A DNA stretch of 17,385 nucleotides from JBFWQM01 sp050249455 (GTDB lineage Bacteria > Pseudomonadota > Alphaproteobacteria > MPNO01 > VGEU01), in contig JBFWQM010000099.1 in NCBI GenBank assembly GCA_050249455.1, positions 1-17,385 of the forward strand, given 5' to 3'. Under the pieces are notes generated by a model. That model did no database searches. It saw nothing but the letters and a program-made list of their open reading frames with translations, and was not told the DNA's origin. Of the stretch, positions 1 to 6,436 are shown in pieces (the stretch's first letter is position 1; every line of letters begins with the position of its first letter). A program made the translations under genes and the position numbers.

Positions 1-178
1 TGACGACATAGTCCTTCGCCGCGACCTCGTGCGCCATCTCGATCGAGTGCGGGCAGACGCCGAGCCAGTCAGGCTGCATCAGGACGGCGGGCCGCTTCGC
101 CTTGACCGTCTCGTCGTAGACGATGACTCCCTCATACGGGTTGCCGTCGTAGTCGTAGGATACCTTCTTCTCGGCCAT
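1..178 (-). CDS. Dienelactone hydrolase family protein (N-terminal part, truncated by window edge)
   Basis: Fifty-nine residues are readable from the ATG at 178, and the gene leaves the window at position 1. A GGGAGG ribosome-binding site lies just upstream (about 186-191 on the plus strand). The start reads MAEKKVSYDYDGNPYEGVIV, followed by KAKRPAVLMQPDWLGVCPHS and EMAHEVAAKDYVV. This matches the first strands of the alpha/beta-hydrolase fold in dienelactone-hydrolase-like proteins: a beta hairpin, a 'RPAVLM.PD..G' strand-turn, then a helix ending in 'A..DYVV'. The catalytic Cys/Asp/His region would lie outside the window, so substrate and activity cannot be judged. It follows the radical SAM gene on the same strand after a 46-bp gap and may be cotranscribed with it. 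Family assignment is fairly confident; specific function is unknown. Confidence 0.75.
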   Translation of the reverse strand, partial: MAEKKVSYDYDGNPYEGVIVYDETVKAKRPAVLMQPDWLGVCPHSIEMAHEVAAKDYVV

Positions 179-224
179 CGCGCGCCTCCCGGTTGGACGG
201 CGAAATCCTAGCGAGTGCGCGCGG

Positions 225-1322
225 TCAGAACAAATCCAACTGATCGCCGGCGCGGGCGGGCGGGCAGAACTGCGTGGTGTCGAGGTCGAAGCGCCGGCGG
301 TTGAAGCCGAAGCGCGCGGCGGCGCGGGTGAAGCGGTCCTCAATCAGGTCGGCGTAGGGGCCGGCGCCGCGCATCCGCTCGCCGAAATCCGAGGTGTAGA
401 GCTTGCCGCCGCGCATGTCGCGCAGCAGGCCGAGCACGCGGTTCGCCTTCAGCGGCGCGTGCAGCGCGAGCCATTCCTCGAACAGGCCCTTGATCTCCAG
501 CGGCAGGCGCAGCAGCACGTAGCCGGCGTGCGTCGCGCCGGCCGCGGCCGCGGCCTCCAGGATCGTCTCCATCTCGGGGTCGGTCAGGCCGGGGACGATC
601 GGCGCCACCATCACGCCAGTGCGGATGCCGGCGGCCGACAGCGCGCGGATGGTGTCCAGCCGGCGCTGCGGCGTCGCCGCGCGCGGCTCCATCCGCCGCG
701 CGAGGCCGCGGTCGAGCGTGGTGACGGAGACGAAGACGTGCGCCAGGTTCCGCGCGGCCATCGGCGCCAGGATGTCGATGTCGCGCGCCACCAGTGCCGA
801 CTTGGTGACGATGCCGACCGGGTGGCTGAACGCCGACAGCACCTCCAGGATCGACCGCGTGGTCAGGTATTGCCGCTCGATCGGCTGGTAGGGGTCGGTA
901 TTGGTCCCCATCGCGATCACGGCGCAGCGGTAGCGCGGCTTGCGCAGCTCGGCGTCCAGCAGGCGCGCGGCGTCCGGCTTGTGCAGCAGCCGGGTCTCGA
1001 AGTCGAGTCCGGGCGACAGCCCGAGGAAGGCGTGGGTCGGCCGCGCGAAGCAGTAGATGCAGCCGTGCTCGCAGCCGCGATAGGGGTTGATCGAGCGGTC
1101 GAACGGCACGTCGGGCGACTGGTTGCGCGCGATGATGGTGCGCGTGGCATCGACCGTGACGGTGGTGCGCAGCGCCGGCAGCGTCTCGTCCTCAGTCTCG
1201 TCGCGCGCCCAGCCGTCGTCCACCGCCTCGTGCGCGAAGCGCTCGAAGCGGCCGTCGCGGTTGGTGACGGCGCCGCGTCCCTTGCGCGGGGCGCCGGGCG
1301 GCGGAGGGGACATGTCGGACAT
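225..1322 (-). CDS. PA0069-family radical SAM protein (SplB-like)
   Basis: A 365-residue protein with the radical SAM cluster motif CxxxCxxC at C84, C88 and C91 (context RGCEHGCIYCF), preceded by SINPYRGCEHGC and by the RGAVTNRDGRFE segment typical of the PA0069 group (COG1533, spore-photoproduct-lyase-like). Downstream are AMGTNTDPYQPIE and VAPIVPGLTDPEM, and a C-terminus ending DQLDLF. The protein should bind a 4Fe-4S cluster and cleave S-adenosylmethionine in the cytoplasm; the substrate of this family is not established to my knowledge. Two in-frame ATGs compete, at 1322 and 1313, and neither has a clear Shine-Dalgarno sequence. The gene is divergent from the small lipoprotein gene at 1441, with a perfect inverted repeat in the gap. 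Confidence 0.9.
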   Translation of the reverse strand: MSDMSPPPPGAPRKGRGAVTNRDGRFERFAHEAVDDGWARDETEDETLPALRTTVTVDATRTIIARNQSPDVPFDRSINPYRGCEHGCIYCFARPTHAFLGLSPGLDFETRLLHKPDAARLLDAELRKPRYRCAVIAMGTNTDPYQPIERQYLTTRSILEVLSAFSHPVGIVTKSALVARDIDILAPMAARNLAHVFVSVTTLDRGLARRMEPRAATPQRRLDTIRALSAAGIRTGVMVAPIVPGLTDPEMETILEAAAAAGATHAGYVLLRLPLEIKGLFEEWLALHAPLKANRVLGLLRDMRGGKLYTSDFGERMRGAGPYADLIEDRFTRAAARFGFNRRRFDLDTTQFCPPARAGDQLDLF

Positions 1323-1364
1323 GCGCCGAGCATGTCATCGCCGCTGGAACATATCAAGAACAAC

Positions 1365-1380
1365 GTGACAGCCTTGTCAC
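1365..1380. promoter_or_regulatory. Perfect inverted repeat, possible operator in a divergent intergenic region
   Basis: GTGACA-GCCT-TGTCAC is a perfect 6-bp dyad with a 4-bp spacer. It lies in the 118-bp gap between the divergent starts at 1322 (minus) and 1441 (plus), about 43 bp from the first and 60 bp from the second. The half-sites resemble CRP/FNR-type half-sites, but the spacing (GTGA-N8-TCAC) differs from the usual N6 of CRP, so I assign no regulator. It could equally be chance. Confidence 0.3.
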
Positions 1381-1440
1381 TGGCCGGCGGAACCCGAGTC
1401 GCGGCCTCCTGGTTGCGGCACCGGAAAATGGAGCTTTGCG

Positions 1441-1608
1441 ATGCGTATCTGTCTGATGCTGATGGCGTGCCTGGTGCTGTCCGGCTGCGGCCTGGTCGCC
1501 GCGCCGTGCCGCATCGCCTCGGCCGGCCTCAAGATCGTTCCGGTGGTCGGCCACGTCGCCGCCGCGCCGACCGACGCCTGCGCCGAGGTGATCGACCCGG
1601 GGCCTTGA
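1441..1608 (+). CDS. Small lipoprotein, probable DUF6726 family
   Basis: A 55-residue protein beginning MRICLMLMACLVLSGCGLVA. It has a short basic n-region, a hydrophobic stretch and a perfect lipobox L-S-G-C with the acylated cysteine at C16. The remainder contains APCRIAS, KIVPVVGHVAAAP and DACAEVID; the cysteine pair C23/C47 could form a disulfide. This pattern, including 'VVGHVAAAPTDAC', fits the small alphaproteobacterial lipoproteins I recall as DUF6726. A TGGAG element precedes the ATG. The mature protein would be about 40 residues anchored to a membrane; no function is known. It is 31 bp upstream of the glycosyltransferase gene and on the same strand. The family name is from memory; the lipoprotein call is seen directly. 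Confidence 0.8.
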   Translation: MRICLMLMACLVLSGCGLVAAPCRIASAGLKIVPVVGHVAAAPTDACAEVIDPGP

Positions 1609-1639
1609 ACCGGAGGCGGGGGGCTGCAATCGTCGCCGG

Positions 1640-2401
1640 GTGAAGCTCTCCGTCGTCATCCCCACGCTGAACTGCGCCTCGGAATTGGCGGGCTGCATTT
1701 CGTCTTTGCGGCACGCGCCCCCTCCCCCAACCCCCTCCCACGAGGGGAAGGGGCTAGAAACTCCCCCTCCCCTCGTGGGAGGGGGCTGGGGGGAGGGGGC
1801 GCCTGTCCCGGAACCGGTGCCTGAAATAATCGTCCCCGACGGCGGCTCCACCGACGGCACGGTCGAGGCGGCGAACCGCGCCGGCGCGACCGTCATCGCC
1901 GCGCCGCGCGGCCGCGGCAGCCAGCTCGCCGCCGGGGCGGGCGCCGCTACGGGCGACTGGCTCCTGTTCCTGCATGCCGACACGCGCCTGGTCGAGGGCT
2001 GGCGCGACGCGGTCGCGCAATTCGCGGCCGAGGGCGCCGGCAAGGCGGCGGCGTTCCGGCTGGTGCTCGACGACGACGCGCCGGCGGCGCGGCGGCTGGA
2101 GCGCATCGTCGCGTGGCGCTGCCGCGTCCTCGCGCTGCCCTACGGCGACCAGGGGCTGCTGATCTGCCGCGCGCTGTACGATCGGGTCGGCGGCTTCCGG
2201 CCGCTGCCGCTGATGGAGGACGTCGACATCGTGCGCCGCCTCGGCCGGCGGCGGCTCGTCATGCTCGACCATGCGGCGGTCACCTCGGCGGCGCGCTACC
2301 GCCGCGCCGGCTATCTGGCGCGCCCGGCGCGCAATCTGTCGTGCCTGGCGCTCTATTTCCTCGGCCTGCCGCCGCGGCTGATCGCCCGGCTCTACGGATG
2401 A
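1640..2401 (+). CDS. TIGR04283-type family 2 glycosyltransferase carrying an in-frame palindrome-encoded insert
   Basis: A 253-residue GT-A fold glycosyltransferase starting at GTG with MKLSVVIPTLN. Motifs in order: the nucleotide-sugar strand VVIPTLN (5-11), DGGSTDG (67-73), APRGRGSQLAAGA (88-100), the metal-binding region LHADTRL (111-117), YGDQG (168-172), MEDVDIVRRL (192-201) and a C-terminal YFLGLPPRLIARLYG. This set matches TIGR04283, the group annotated as arsenosugar-biosynthesis-associated glycosyltransferases. Residues about 26-56 (PPPPTPSHEGKG...VGGGWGEGAP) are encoded by a copy of the palindromic repeat and have no counterpart in the family, where SSLR... normally runs quickly to EIIV.DGGSTDG. 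The reading frame is kept. No good ribosome-binding site precedes the GTG, but no other in-frame start exists nearby. It overlaps the next gene by ATGA. The actual sugar acceptor is unknown. Confidence 0.87.
   Translation: MKLSVVIPTLNCASELAGCISSLRHAPPPPTPSHEGKGLETPPPLVGGGWGEGAPVPEPVPEIIVPDGGSTDGTVEAANRAGATVIAAPRGRGSQLAAGAGAATGDWLLFLHADTRLVEGWRDAVAQFAAEGAGKAAAFRLVLDDDAPAARRLERIVAWRCRVLALPYGDQGLLICRALYDRVGGFRPLPLMEDVDIVRRLGRRRLVMLDHAAVTSAARYRRAGYLARPARNLSCLALYFLGLPPRLIARLYG
1715..1802. repeat. Palindromic G/C-tract repeat, copy 1 (inside the glycosyltransferase gene)
   Basis: Two arms of about 40 bp (1715-1754 and 1763-1802) are inverted copies of one another around the centre CTAGAAACT. Each arm has the pattern GCGCCCCCTCCCCC followed by ACCCCCTCCCACGAGGGG, and each could also form a smaller hairpin. 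The whole element recurs at 15817-15902 at the same 86-bp length; by eye about eight positions differ, five of them in the central loop and two in the right arm. No transposase is present, so this looks like a non-autonomous REP/MITE-like palindrome of the sort dispersed in many GC-rich alphaproteobacterial genomes. Here it is translated, with no stop codon in the glycosyltransferase frame. Confidence 0.93.
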
Positions 2402-3009
2402 GGCCGCGCCGGCACGTCGTCGTCTTCATGCGCGAGCCGGCGCTCGGCGCGGTCAAGCACCGGCTCGCCGCCGGGATCGGCGACGTCGCGGCGTGGCGGT
2501 TTTATCGCGACACCTCGCGCGCCGTGCTGCGCCGGCTCGCCGCCGACCGGCGCTGGCGCACCTGGATCGCCGCGACGCCGGACGGCGCGGCCATTGCGCC
2601 GCCGCGCGACTGGCGCCGCGTCGCGCGGGTGCCGCAGGGCCGCGGCGATCTCGGCGTGCGGATGGACCGCGCGCTGCGGGCGTTCGCGCCGCATCCGGTC
2701 GTCGTCGTCGGCAGCGATATCCCCGGCCTTGCGCCGCGCCACGTCGCGGCGGCGTTCCGCGCGCTCGCGGCCGCCGACATCGTGTTCGGGCCGGCCACAG
2801 ACGGGGGGTACTGGCTGGTCGGCGCGCGCGGCGCGAAGCGGCGGCATCGGGCGTTCGCCGGCGTGCGCTGGTCGGGGCCGTATGCGCTGTCCGACAGCGT
2901 CGGATCGCTGGGGCGGCACGTGCGCATCGCCTACGGCCCGACGCTCGCCGACGTCGACGACGCCGCGGCGCTGGAACGCCGGCGTGCTATTTCCGGAGGT
3001 GCTCGGTGA
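2398..3009 (+). CDS. TIGR04282-type (DUF2064) glycosyltransferase-like protein
   Basis: A 203-residue protein starting at the ATG that overlaps the upstream stop (ATGA, 2398-2401), so translational coupling is likely. It shows the DUF2064 signatures: FMREPALGAVKHRL (10-23, like the 'R.P..G.VKTRL' phosphate-binding loop), QGRGDLGVRM (80-89), VVVGSDIPGL (102-111, the acidic metal-binding region), GPATDGGYWLVG (131-142) and DVDDAAAL near the end. The family has a nucleotidyltransferase/GT-A fold and is annotated as TIGR04282, commonly paired with TIGR04283 as here. No arsenic methyltransferase or radical SAM arsenosugar enzyme is seen nearby, so involvement in arsenosugar synthesis is unproven. 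Its last 23 bp overlap the 3' end of the convergent moaB-like gene. Confidence 0.88.
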   Translation: MRPRRHVVVFMREPALGAVKHRLAAGIGDVAAWRFYRDTSRAVLRRLAADRRWRTWIAATPDGAAIAPPRDWRRVARVPQGRGDLGVRMDRALRAFAPHPVVVVGSDIPGLAPRHVAAAFRALAAADIVFGPATDGGYWLVGARGAKRRHRAFAGVRWSGPYALSDSVGSLGRHVRIAYGPTLADVDDAAALERRRAISGGAR

Positions 3010-3523
3010 GGCGCGGCATCAGTTCGACGAAGTTGCACGGCCGGAACCGGATGTCGAGCTGCCAGCGCAGGATCTCGTCCCAGCCGTCGCGGCAGGCGCC
3101 GGGCGAGCCGGGCAGGGCGAACAGGTAGGTGCCGCCGGCGACGCCCGCGGTCGCGCGCGACTGGATGGTGGACGAGCCGATCTTCTGGAAGCTGATCATG
3201 CGGAACAGCTCGCCGAAACCGGCGATCTCCTTCTCGTAGACCGAGGCGAAAGCCTCCGGCGTCACGTCGCGGCCGGTCACGCCGGTGCCCCCGGTGGCGA
3301 TCACGACGTCGACCCGCGGGTCGGCGATCCATGCCCGCAGCTGGCCGGTGATGGCGCCGACGTCGTCGCGCACGATCTTCTTGTCGGCGAGCGTGTGGCC
3401 GGCCGCCGTCAGCCGTTCCGCCAGCGTCTGGCCGGAGCGGTCGTCGGCTTCGGTGCGGGTGTCGGAAACCGTCAGCACCGCGATGCCGACGGCCACGAAG
3501 GCGCGCGTCTCGTCAATGGGCAT
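2987..3523 (-). CDS. moaB: Molybdenum cofactor biosynthesis protein B (MoaB/Mog family)
   Basis: A 178-residue cytoplasmic protein of the MoaB/MogA fold, close to the usual length. The N-terminal strand GIAVLTVSDTR (13-23) is followed by DDRSGQTL, then the molybdopterin-binding loop TGGTGVTGRDVTPEA (77-91), SFQKIGSSTI (111-120) and LPGSPGACRDGWDEI (137-151). Family members bind molybdopterin and act in its adenylylation before metal insertion; MoaB-type proteins in bacteria with a separate MoeA/Mog system can be redundant. The start ATG lies 11 bp inside the 3' end of the SLT transglycosylase gene, so expression from that operon is expected. The 3' end overlaps the convergent DUF2064 gene. 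The family is clear; whether MoaB or MogA is its true role cannot be told from sequence alone. Confidence 0.93.
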   Translation of the reverse strand: MPIDETRAFVAVGIAVLTVSDTRTEADDRSGQTLAERLTAAGHTLADKKIVRDDVGAITGQLRAWIADPRVDVVIATGGTGVTGRDVTPEAFASVYEKEIAGFGELFRMISFQKIGSSTIQSRATAGVAGGTYLFALPGSPGACRDGWDEILRWQLDIRFRPCNFVELMPRLTEHLRK

Positions 3524-5354
3524 CGCGGGTCACACCGGGCGGTTCGTCCTCCGCGGAGATGTAAAGCGGGGCGCCGCCGGCGGCAAGCGCGTCCAGGCTC
3601 GGCGTCGGCACGCCCATCCGCATCTGGTAGATCCAGTAGTTGGCGAGCACGCGCTGGACGAAGGTCCGCGCCTGGCGCGACGGGATGCTCTCGATGAACA
3701 GCAGCCGGTCGCCGGTGGCGGCGAGGTCGCGCTGCCAGCGCGCCAGGTTGCCAGGCCCGCCGTTGTATGCGAGCGCCAGCAGCGCCACGTCGCCGCGCAC
3801 GGTGTCGTGCTCCAGCAAGTAGCGCAGATAGCGCTGGCCCAGGTCCAGGTTTACGGCGGGGTCGAACAGCGCCTCCTTGGGCAGGTCGACCAGCTCGGCG
3901 CCGCCGACATAGGCGGCGGTCGCCGGCATGAGCTGCATCAGCCCGACCGCGCCGGAGCGGCTGACCGCCCGGACGTCGAACGCCGATTCCTGGCGCATGA
4001 AGGCGTAGACCAGCGCGGGGTCCACCGTGAACCCGCCCGGCGGCACCCAGCCGGGGATCGGATAGAGCGCCGCGTCGTGGCGCCCGCCGCTCTCGGCGAA
4101 CAGCCCGGCGGCGCGCAGCGACAGCGGCGCGAACCGCACCTGCTCGGCCAGCGCCAGGACGGTCAGCGGCTCGGCCAGCCCGCCGCGGCCGGCGATGCCG
4201 GCCAGCTCGCGTTCGGCGCGGGCCGGCGCGCCAGACTGCAGCAGGGCGAGCGCGCGGCGCAGCGCGGGTTCCGCCATCGCCCGTCCGGCCATTTCGGCCG
4301 GCAGCGGCGGGACGTCCCATGTGAAGGCCGGCTCGGTGCCCAGGATGCGGTGGGCGATCAGGCCGTAGAAGGTGTCGGGATGCTCGGCGGCGGCCGCCAG
4401 CCAGTCCTCCACCCGCTCCGGACGCCCCGCATCCAGGGTCGCGCGCGCGGCCCAGAAGGCGGCGGCCGATCGCGGCCATGCCGGCAGGTCCGGCACGGCC
4501 GCCAGCGCTTCGAAGTAGGTCGCGGCGGCGTCGTAACGGGCCAGGCGGAACGCCGTGAGCCCGGCGATCCACATGGCTGCCGGCGCCGCATCGCCGGACC
4601 GGCGCACCGCGCGTTCGGCGAAGACGAACGCCTGGCCAGCCTCGCCCTGCTGGTACAGGTCGCCTGCGATCGTCGCGATCTCGTGATCGATCTCCGCCGT
4701 GCTCAGCACGCGCACCACATGGGGGTGTGCGAGGTAGCGCACCGCCTCCGCATGATGGCCGGCGCGCAGCCGCTTGCGGGCCGATTCCAGGATCCGCGCC
4801 GCCTCCTTGCGCAGCGCCGGCGTGCGCTCCGGCGGCGCGGGCGGCGCAGGCGACATGGCGCCGTTGTCCCAGCGGACGGCGGCGGCGGCGTAGGCGACGG
4901 CGGGCAGCGCCTCGGCCTCCGCCGGCGCCCGCTTGGCCGCCAGGAAGCGGATGGCCGGCGCATCGGGGTGGTCGGCATAGGCGGCGAGCCACGCCGCCAG
5001 CGCGTCGTGGCCGGCCCGGTAGTGCCTCGCGTCGAGGTAGCGCTGCGCCAGGACATGGCCCAGCAGCAGGCGATCGCCCAGCCGGCCGATCTCGGCATCG
5101 GCATCGGACCAGCGGCCGCCGGCCTGGGCGGCGAAGATGCGGCGGTACCTCTCCGCGTCCGCCGTCGCCAGCACGGCGACGGTCCGCGCATCGCGGTCGC
5201 TCGGTCGATGGCTGGCGTCCGGCAGTCGCGCGATCGAATGGGCCGGCCGCCGCTCCTCCGCGACGGTCGGATCCGGGTACGCGCACAACGCGGCCACCGC
5301 GACGGCGACGACCGCACTCACGAGCCGAACGCCGGTGAACGAATATCCGTCCAT
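3513..5354 (-). CDS. Soluble lytic murein transglycosylase (SLT family, periplasmic)
   Basis: A 613-residue protein starting at the ATG at 5354, preceded by an AGGGGG ribosome-binding site. An in-frame ORF extends to 5438, but its extra 28 residues lack secretion features. MDGYSFTGVRLVSAVVAVAV gives a signal peptide ending near A-E-E (about residue 32). A long alpha-helical, TPR/superhelix-like region fills residues 60-430, as in Slt70. The C-terminal SLT domain (about 445-575) contains FMRQESAFD with the catalytic Glu at 456, SGAVGLMQLMP, ALAYNGGPGN and NYWIYQMRMG. The enzyme would cleave the MurNAc-GlcNAc bond forming 1,6-anhydromuropeptides during wall turnover. A promoter with an overlapping inverted repeat lies upstream (5407-5440), and moaB overlaps its end by 11 bp. 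Confidence 0.93.
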   Translation of the reverse strand: MDGYSFTGVRLVSAVVAVAVAALCAYPDPTVAEERRPAHSIARLPDASHRPSDRDARTVAVLATADAERYRRIFAAQAGGRWSDADAEIGRLGDRLLLGHVLAQRYLDARHYRAGHDALAAWLAAYADHPDAPAIRFLAAKRAPAEAEALPAVAYAAAAVRWDNGAMSPAPPAPPERTPALRKEAARILESARKRLRAGHHAEAVRYLAHPHVVRVLSTAEIDHEIATIAGDLYQQGEAGQAFVFAERAVRRSGDAAPAAMWIAGLTAFRLARYDAAATYFEALAAVPDLPAWPRSAAAFWAARATLDAGRPERVEDWLAAAAEHPDTFYGLIAHRILGTEPAFTWDVPPLPAEMAGRAMAEPALRRALALLQSGAPARAERELAGIAGRGGLAEPLTVLALAEQVRFAPLSLRAAGLFAESGGRHDAALYPIPGWVPPGGFTVDPALVYAFMRQESAFDVRAVSRSGAVGLMQLMPATAAYVGGAELVDLPKEALFDPAVNLDLGQRYLRYLLEHDTVRGDVALLALAYNGGPGNLARWQRDLAATGDRLLFIESIPSRQARTFVQRVLANYWIYQMRMGVPTPSLDALAAGGAPLYISAEDEPPGVTRDAH

Positions 5355-5406
5355 GGCGCCCCCTGATTTGCGGCCGGGCTCGTTGACCGAGTCTAATCCG
5401 GCTTCC

Positions 5407-5429
5407 CGACCGCTATAGAGGAGCGGTCG
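5407..5429. promoter_or_regulatory. Perfect 8-bp inverted repeat overlapping the predicted -10 of the transglycosylase promoter
   Basis: CGACCGCT-ATAGAGG-AGCGGTCG is a perfect 8-bp dyad with a 7-bp spacer. On the minus strand it covers the -10 hexamer TATAGC and about half of the spacer of the promoter proposed for the SLT gene. That is where a repressor would bind. It is not followed by a T-run, so a terminator for the upstream UDG gene is less likely. No regulator can be named. Confidence 0.45.
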
Positions 5430-5440
5430 TTCGGTCACAA
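5412..5440 (-). promoter_or_regulatory. Predicted sigma-70-type promoter for the transglycosylase-moaB operon
   Basis: On the minus strand, TTGTGA (5440-5435) and TATAGC (5417-5412) are separated by exactly 17 bp. Each hexamer matches four of six consensus bases. Transcription would start near 5405, leaving a leader of about 50 nt before the ATG at 5354. A second -35-like TTGACG lies farther upstream (around 5461-5466) without a convincing -10. Confidence 0.45.
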
Positions 5441-5510
5441 GTGTCCGAAATGAGGCTAAACGTCAACTATCCACAGAACATTTGCGGAACGCGCAAACGG
5501 CCCCCAACCC

Positions 5511-6341
5511 TCAGGGCATGTCGAGCCGATGCCGGATCGCCAGCAGGTCGATCCACGCCTCGCGCTTCTGCGCGGGGGAGCGCAGCAGATAGGCCGGATG
5601 GAAGATCGCGCGGGCGGGAATCGCGCGGTCCACGCCGGGTGCCCGGTACTCCAGCCACCGGCCGCGCAGCCGCATGATGCCGAGGTTGGTCTCGAGCAGC
5701 GCCTTCGCGGCGGCGGCGCCCAGGAAGACGACGATGGCGGGGTCGACCAGCGCGATGTGGCGCACCAGGAACGGCAGGCAGGCGGCGACCTCCGCGTTGG
5801 TCGGGTTGCGATTGCCGGGCGGCCGCCACGGCAGGACGTTGGTGATGTAGGCGCTGCCGCGGTCGAGGCCGATCGCGCCCAGCATCAGGTCGAGCAGCCG
5901 TCCGGACGGGCCGACGAACGGCAGGCCCTGGCGATCCTCCTCGGCGCCCGGCGCCTCGCCGATGCACATCACACGCGCCGCCGGGTTGCCGTCCGCGAAC
6001 ACCAGGTTCGCCGCGGTGTGCTTGAGCGGGCAGCCCTCGAACGCCGCCAGCGCGGCCTTGAGCTCCTCCAGGCTGCGCGCGGTCGCGGCCGCTTCGCGGG
6101 CGCTGTCGGCGACGTCCTGGCTCGACATCAGCGGCGCGTGCGGCAGGTCGGAAGGGGGCGGGGGCGGCGACGAAATCGGCGGCGGCGGCGGCGCGACCGC
6201 AGCGGCCGGCACAGCACGCGGCGCGGCCGGCGCCGCGCCGGGCGCGCCGATTCGGTTCACGGCGGTCTCGCCGATCGCCTCGTCGGCACCCGCCTCGATG
6301 TAGAAGCGCAGGAGGGCGATGCGCTCGTTCGGCGCGGTCAT
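5511..6341 (-). CDS. Family 4-like uracil-DNA glycosylase with two Fe-S cysteines missing
   Basis: A 276-residue protein. Residues 34-70 are a Pro/Ala-rich linker, followed by the glycosylase core from about 90. Motif A is CIGEAPGAEEDRQGLPFVGP (126-145) and motif B is FHPAYLLRSPAQKR (247-260), both typical of family 4 enzymes that remove uracil from DNA. Family 4 members normally ligate a 4Fe-4S cluster with CxxC before the core, a Cys in 'NVVKCRPPGNR', and a later Cys. Here there is a single C104 (EGCPLKHTA), the third ligand is W172 (NVLPWRPPGNR), and C188 (EVAACLPF) remains. So two of the four expected ligands are absent. It is divergent from ETF-QO, with 95 bp between starts. The ATG at 6341 has only a weak ribosome-binding site. 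Confidence 0.9.
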   Translation of the reverse strand: MTAPNERIALLRFYIEAGADEAIGETAVNRIGAPGAAPAAPRAVPAAAVAPPPPPISSPPPPPSDLPHAPLMSSQDVADSAREAAATARSLEELKAALAAFEGCPLKHTAANLVFADGNPAARVMCIGEAPGAEEDRQGLPFVGPSGRLLDLMLGAIGLDRGSAYITNVLPWRPPGNRNPTNAEVAACLPFLVRHIALVDPAIVVFLGAAAAKALLETNLGIMRLRGRWLEYRAPGVDRAIPARAIFHPAYLLRSPAQKREAWIDLLAIRHRLDMP

Positions 6342-6370
6342 GGCAGGGCCAGTCCTAGCATGGCGGGCGA

Positions 6371-6399
6371 TTGTCCGACAGCACCTCGCATGGGATAAA
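6371..6399 (+). promoter_or_regulatory. Predicted sigma-70-type promoter for ETF-QO
   Basis: TTGTCC (6371-6376) and GATAAA (6394-6399) are spaced by 17 bp, with four of six matches in each hexamer. The expected start near 6406 gives a leader of about 30 nt that contains the GGGAG ribosome-binding site of the ETF-QO gene. The same 95-bp interval must also hold the promoter of the divergent UDG gene, for which I see only weak hexamers. Confidence 0.4.
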
Positions 6400-6436
6400 G
6401 GCGCCCCCCGCTGGGAGAGGGAGCACGGGAGCGGAC

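Noticed and set aside
1715..1802. The repeated palindromes as a CRISPR remnant or an IS end pair.
   Set aside because: There are only two copies 14 kb apart, no regularly spaced spacers, no cas or transposase gene, and each copy is a complete palindrome rather than a left or right end.
3285..5366. A 693-codon plus-strand open frame opposite the transglycosylase and moaB genes.
   Set aside because: It has Arg/Gly-rich composition and no domain, whereas the opposite strand encodes complete SLT and MoaB motifs. It is a codon-bias shadow.
5355..5438. A longer N-terminus for the transglycosylase, starting at 5438.
   Set aside because: The extra 28 residues would bury the signal peptide, and the predicted promoter -10 and start lie within that stretch. 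The ATG at 5354 has a good ribosome-binding site.
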